Positions 34,880 to 37,474 of a stretch of DNA of 37,474 bases are shown piece by piece. The stretch spans positions 1 through 37,474 of the forward strand of contig JABJHA010000011.1 in the NCBI GenBank assembly GCA_018662005.1, in the 5' to 3' direction. The notes under the pieces are model-generated. The model had not been told where the DNA came from, ran no database searches, and worked only from the letters and a program-made list of their open reading frames with translations. This stretch comes from Rhodospirillaceae bacterium. Lineage in GTDB: Bacteria > Pseudomonadota > Alphaproteobacteria > Rhodospirillales > JABHCV01. The position numbers were made by a program, and so were the translations under genes. Each line of letters opens with the position of its first letter. Within the stretch, counting starts at the first letter, position 1.

Positions 34880-35058
34880 AAAACCGACCCCATTTGCGGG
34901 GCCGGCGAGTTTTAACAGGGAGGGAGAAACGGATCGGGAGCGACTCAAAGGGGCGGTTGAGCGGGTGGGGGGTAAGCTCCCGATCCATAACTTGAGATCA
35001 GTGTACGCCCCTTGCCTTGAAGGCGTCCCATCACGCCTGATCAACAAAATGTGAGTGA
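34880..35058 (-). ncRNA. Possible small RNA or structured 3' untranslated region
   Basis: On the minus strand, after the secreted-protein stop (35059), there is a 6-bp hairpin AGGCGT / ACGCCT (about 35020-35038). A perfect 11-bp stem GGATCGGGAGC / GCTCCCGATCC (34931-34986) follows, whose loop carries TTACCCCCCACCC and a smaller CTCAA / TTGAG stem. A single-stranded CGTTTCTCCCTCCCTG and then the T6 terminator come last. Pyrimidine-rich CUCCCUCCC runs before a terminator resemble the anti-Shine-Dalgarno motifs of some alphaproteobacterial sRNAs. A promoter was not identified. It may be only a 3' UTR. Confidence 0.35.
34884..34905. terminator. Bidirectional intrinsic terminator
   Basis: CCGACCCC (34884-34891) pairs with GGGGCCGG (34898-34905), with one A-C mismatch on this strand, and CGAGTTTT follows. 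On the minus strand the stem CCGGCCCC / GGGGTCGG (one G-T) is followed directly by TTTTTT. It serves the BON gene and is stronger for the minus-strand secreted-protein operon. Confidence 0.75.
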
Positions 35059-35556
35059 CTATTTGTTGACTTCCAGTTTGCCCCGGTAACGGTATACAAA
35101 ATAGCGCTTATCCCGGGTCCACAGGCAATTGCTGGAGGTTGGGGTAATTTCAAAATAACCACCACGCCTGACCATCCGGTAGTCCTGCGTACAGCCCCAA
35201 TAGGTAATGGCGAAGCCTTCCGCGGTCGCCCGGATCGGGCCCAAGTTATCGCGACTGACGGTGACCTTGTCGCGACTGCGCTCGAAACACTGACCCAGAC
35301 GCTGGTGGCGGCAACCTTGCTCGCGACTGTCGATCACCTTGACGTGGTCAATTTGCCCGTTTGACACCATAAAACCGTCATCATCGAGCATCAGGCAGCC
35401 GTCATCGGGCGGGATTTGGGAATGGGCGAACTCGCATGAAAACCAGTTGCCCTCCACATCCATCACCGTACTGGTCGCAGCATCCGCTTCACCGGCGGGG
35501 ACAAACATCAGCAATGACAGGATGAAAATAAAACCACGCATGGGGAACCTTATCAT
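35059..35556 (-). CDS. Small secreted protein of unknown function
   Basis: The protein has 165 residues with a signal peptide (about 1-27, ending GEADAAT). The mature part has six cysteines (for example FSCEFA, DGCLM, QGCRHQRLGQCF and SNCLW), probably forming disulfides in the periplasm, and a beta-rich look. I do not recognise a family. Its ATG overlaps the stop of the phosphopantetheinyl transferase gene in the form ATGA, so translation is coupled. That supports the 35556 start over the ATG at 35541. Confidence 0.8.
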   Translation of the reverse strand: MIRFPMRGFIFILSLLMFVPAGEADAATSTVMDVEGNWFSCEFAHSQIPPDDGCLMLDDDGFMVSNGQIDHVKVIDSREQGCRHQRLGQCFERSRDKVTVSRDNLGPIRATAEGFAITYWGCTQDYRMVRRGGYFEITPTSSNCLWTRDKRYFVYRYRGKLEVNK

Positions 35557-36281
35557 GTTGTCAACAAATCTTCCCAGCCCAGATGGCGGTGTGTGATCCG
35601 GGCGCTGGCCCCGGACGGGCGGGCGAGACAGAGCGCCGCAAGGTGATCCGGCGAAGGTTGAAACAGCTCAAAGCCCCAGCAGTCAGGATTGTCCTGGCCG
35701 TTAAGGAACGAGATTGCGGGGGCTTCCAGATCAAAAGAGAAACCGTCCAGCGGTTCGAGCAACCCCTTGCCGATGGCTTTGATATAGGATTCTTTCAGGG
35801 TCCAGAACGAAAAGAAAACTTTCTGTTGCTGCTGCGCAGGGGCGTCACTTAAACAAGCCCTTTCGGTTGCTGCGAATTTTCTTTCAGCAATAGCCTTAAA
35901 ATCGTTGGAGCGCGCCATCCATTCCACATCCACCCCGATGGCATCATCTTTGCTCACCGCACACGCCACCATTCCACTGGCGTGGGACAGATTGAAACGC
36001 AGGCCGTTTGCCTCCACATCCGGGGCCGGTTCCGGGCGCCCATGGGGGCCTGTAACAAAATGCCAATCGGCCGCCTCAACGGTGCTGAAATGGGCAAGCA
36101 TTCGGCGTGTCAGAATATGGGCCGCCAGATATTCCCGATGATTCCGGGGATCCGTGATGCGTTCACTCCGGGCATTTTCGGGCTTCGACAAAACCGGGCG
36201 CAGCCGTTCAATCATAGCATCATCGGTCTGGCTTACCGGCAGTGTCCAGACGTGTGCCTGTTGGCGCTTAAGGTTCGTCAA
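35553..36281 (-). CDS. 4'-phosphopantetheinyl transferase (Sfp type)
   Basis: The protein has 242 residues with a TTG start at 36279-36281, supported by AAAGGTG about nine bases upstream. A nearby ATG is out of frame. Motifs are NLSHA (97-101), GVDVE (116-120, Mg-binding D118 and E120) and WTLKESYIKAIGKGL (160-174, Glu164). It moves the phosphopantetheine arm from CoA to a carrier protein of a fatty-acid, polyketide or peptide synthase. The length fits the Sfp rather than the AcpS type. No synthase gene is in the window, so it may be the genome's general or a siderophore-linked enzyme. Confidence 0.93.
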   Translation of the reverse strand: MTNLKRQQAHVWTLPVSQTDDAMIERLRPVLSKPENARSERITDPRNHREYLAAHILTRRMLAHFSTVEAADWHFVTGPHGRPEPAPDVEANGLRFNLSHASGMVACAVSKDDAIGVDVEWMARSNDFKAIAERKFAATERACLSDAPAQQQQKVFFSFWTLKESYIKAIGKGLLEPLDGFSFDLEAPAISFLNGQDNPDCWGFELFQPSPDHLAALCLARPSGASARITHRHLGWEDLLTT

Positions 36282-36354
36282 ATTCCATCACCTTTATTTA
36301 ATTTTCACTCCATCTTAAACTCATCTAAAGTCTGTATCCAACAAGTGACAAAGA

Positions 36355-36368
36355 TTGATATTAATCAA
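36355..36368. promoter_or_regulatory. Perfect FNR/Anr-type box upstream of rquA
   Basis: TTGATATTAATCAA matches the FNR consensus TTGAT-N4-ATCAA at all ten defined positions and is a full palindrome. It lies 76 bases before the annotated rquA start and 74 bases before the divergent phosphopantetheinyl transferase start. Because rhodoquinone serves anaerobic respiration, activation of rquA by an FNR-type oxygen sensor is the simplest reading. Confidence 0.7.
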
Positions 36369-36443
36369 ACGTCAACGATTCTTTATGCGTTATATTTCAA
36401 TTGAATAAACTGATCAGATGGCCCACATCTTGTCATAGCCCTT

Positions 36444-37214
36444 ATGACGAGACACATAATTCCACGGATTAAAATGAAACTTCCCTCTCTCAATCTTTAT
36501 CGGCATTTCCTTGATGGAATCCCGGTCTATCTTGCCCGTCACTACTGGTGGGCCTATTTGTGGCCGGCTGCCGTGTGGTTTTTCGATCATCAACCGATCA
36601 TCAATGCCATCCTGTTTGGCCAGTACGGAAAATTGATGCGCGCGACCATGGCCAGGTTGAAAAACGCCGACCATCAAAACTCCCTGCAATTAACGTGCGT
36701 TTACGGTGAGTTGACGCCGAAACTGATCGAAACCGTGAGCCCTGCCTCCCTGCATATCACCGACGCTGCGCTTGTTCAGCTTGATCTGGCGAAAAGCAAG
36801 GCGCCCACGGAAGGTGCCTTGCTTGCAACGCGCATGAATGCCGAGCAACTGGCCTACAAGGATGACTGCTTTACAACGGTGGTGCTGTTTTTCCTGCTCC
36901 ACGAAATGCCCGAAGAGGCCCGCATCAATGTGCTTTCTGAATGTATGCGGGTGATTCCGGTGGGCGGGGCGCTGCTGGTTACCGAATATGCGCCGCTGCC
37001 GACAAAACACTGGCTTTATCGCTTTGCACCAAGTCGCTGGTTGACCACCCGGCTGGAGCCGTTTTTGGAGGGTTTCTGGCACGACGATATTGCCGAACGG
37101 TTAAATACCCATGGCAAGGGCCTGGGCAAGAAGGTGCGTATCGAATCCGATGAGCGCATATTCTCAAACTTCTATCGGGTCACCGAATTCAAGGTTCAGT
37201 CCCTGACAGAATAA
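36444..37214 (+). CDS. rquA: Rhodoquinone biosynthesis protein RquA
   Basis: The 256-residue methyltransferase-fold protein shows RquA family marks as I recall them. These are ARHYWWAYLWPAAVWFF (31-47), a non-canonical motif I CVYGELT (85-91) in place of the Gly-rich SAM loop, and VVLFFLLHEMPEEAR (146-160). The ending LEPFLEGFWHDDI with a late FSNFYRV also fits. RquA replaces a ubiquinone methoxy group by an amino group taken from SAM, making rhodoquinone for fumarate-reducing anaerobic metabolism. The start is uncertain: the ATG at 36444 gives the longest form, and the ATG at 36474 (CGGATTAAA upstream) is about as likely. A perfect FNR box lies upstream. It stands alone, 20 bases from a possible IS end. 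Confidence 0.9.
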   Translation: MTRHIIPRIKMKLPSLNLYRHFLDGIPVYLARHYWWAYLWPAAVWFFDHQPIINAILFGQYGKLMRATMARLKNADHQNSLQLTCVYGELTPKLIETVSPASLHITDAALVQLDLAKSKAPTEGALLATRMNAEQLAYKDDCFTTVVLFFLLHEMPEEARINVLSECMRVIPVGGALLVTEYAPLPTKHWLYRFAPSRWLTTRLEPFLEGFWHDDIAERLNTHGKGLGKKVRIESDERIFSNFYRVTEFKVQSLTE

Positions 37215-37233
37215 TTCGACCAAAAATTCCTAA

Positions 37234-37306
37234 ACGGGCTCTTTTATTATTCAATACCATCTTTTATGCTGTTTTCTGACGCTCTTGTAAGCTGGCGTTC
37301 AGAAAA
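37234..37306. repeat. Possible insertion-sequence end with an internal stem-loop
   Basis: GGGCTCTTTTATTATTCAAT starts at 37234, resembling the GG-start, GGCTCTT-like tips reported for ISL3-family elements. TTTTCTGACGC (37272-37282) and GCGTTCAGAAAA (37295-37306) form a stem with one bulged base. The opposite end is outside the window, so the assignment rests on proximity to the transposase tail. Confidence 0.35.
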
Positions 37307-37347
37307 GCATCGTAAGATCGAACAACTTTTTTAGGTTCTTCGACGTT

Positions 37348-37473
37348 TCAAGTGGATTTGAATATATCTCCGAGCGGAGCTGCGATCAAGTAGATCATGA
37401 TGATGAAGGTCTCTGTGTTGCGATAGCCTCTGGCTCGTGCCCTGGCGGCCTGGAACAGTCCGTTCATTGCTTC
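37348..37473 (-). CDS. ISL3-like transposase, C-terminal end (cut by window end)
   Basis: Reading in from the right edge, the minus strand gives EAMNGLFQAARARARGYRNT, then ETFIIMIYLIAAPLGDIFKST and a TGA at 37348-37350. The NGLxQAAxxRARGYR plus (hydrophobic)YLIA tail is typical of the C terminus of ISL3-family DDE transposases. The catalytic part lies outside the window, so intactness cannot be judged. Confidence 0.8.
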   Translation of the reverse strand, partial: EAMNGLFQAARARARGYRNTETFIIMIYLIAAPLGDIFKST

Positions 37474-37474
37474 C

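Noticed and set aside
34862..35047. 61-codon minus-strand frame after the BON gene
   Set aside because: It covers the terminator and hairpin region, has no family pattern, and its composition follows the stem-loops.

Overview
The window looks like chromosomal DNA of a Gram-negative alphaproteobacterium, probably a Rhodospirillales-like marine or aquatic lineage. The evidence is an rquA rhodoquinone gene under a perfect FNR-type box, a FlaF-like protein (FlaF is an alphaproteobacterial flagellar regulator), class-2 quinone-linked PyrD, several lipoproteins and large hybrid kinases. No tRNA, rRNA, CRISPR array or prophage was seen. The left half (about 0.2-18 kb) is gene-sparse, signalling-rich and sprinkled with one family of palindromic intergenic repeats. 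The right half (26-37 kb) is tightly packed housekeeping DNA of visibly higher GC.

Left region: a histidine kinase ending in a complete hemerythrin domain (295-2736) is divergent from a SAM methyltransferase (2987-3745). A full-length phosphagen (arginine) kinase (3937-5055) follows, with every catalytic and substrate residue that can be checked present. Next come a zinc-ribbon/adenylate cyclase/AAA/TPR protein, a hybrid kinase with one degenerate and one intact receiver plus Hpt, an orphan FlaF-like gene, and a membrane-anchored receiver whose conserved Lys is Glu. A minus-strand string of metabolic genes follows: a dienelactone-hydrolase-like lipoprotein, a Rid-family protein without the usual Arg, a nitrilase and a sulfotransferase-like protein. 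Repeats sit just beyond the stop codons of most of these minus-strand genes.

Middle region (18.1-26.1 kb): this appears to be one catabolic and uptake unit. On the minus strand are a PotABCD-type ABC importer with a Tat-exported binding protein and a class-V aminotransferase. Divergent from it are a LuxR-type regulator and an SDR dehydrogenase. The unit is bracketed by an intact small lipoprotein gene (25700-26119) and a scrambled ~90-bp remnant of the same gene (19484-19572). A 137-bp cloverleaf-like palindrome lies at the right border.

Right region: an HTH plus periplasmic-binding-like regulator is divergent from a CDGSH-CDGSH-glutamate-synthase fusion. Then come moaA, NAD kinase, a DUF952-pyrD-membrane protein operon, a small basic protein, a D-amino-acid dehydrogenase, a double-BON lipid/envelope protein, a structured convergent 3' region, a phosphopantetheinyl transferase with a translationally coupled secreted protein, and rquA. 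The window ends inside an ISL3-like transposase gene.

The strongest second-look items are the bacterial arginine kinase, the FNR box in front of rquA, the repeat family tied to stop codons, the lipoprotein remnant bracketing the transport/aminotransferase unit, and the possible 3'-UTR small RNA at 34.88-35.06 kb.
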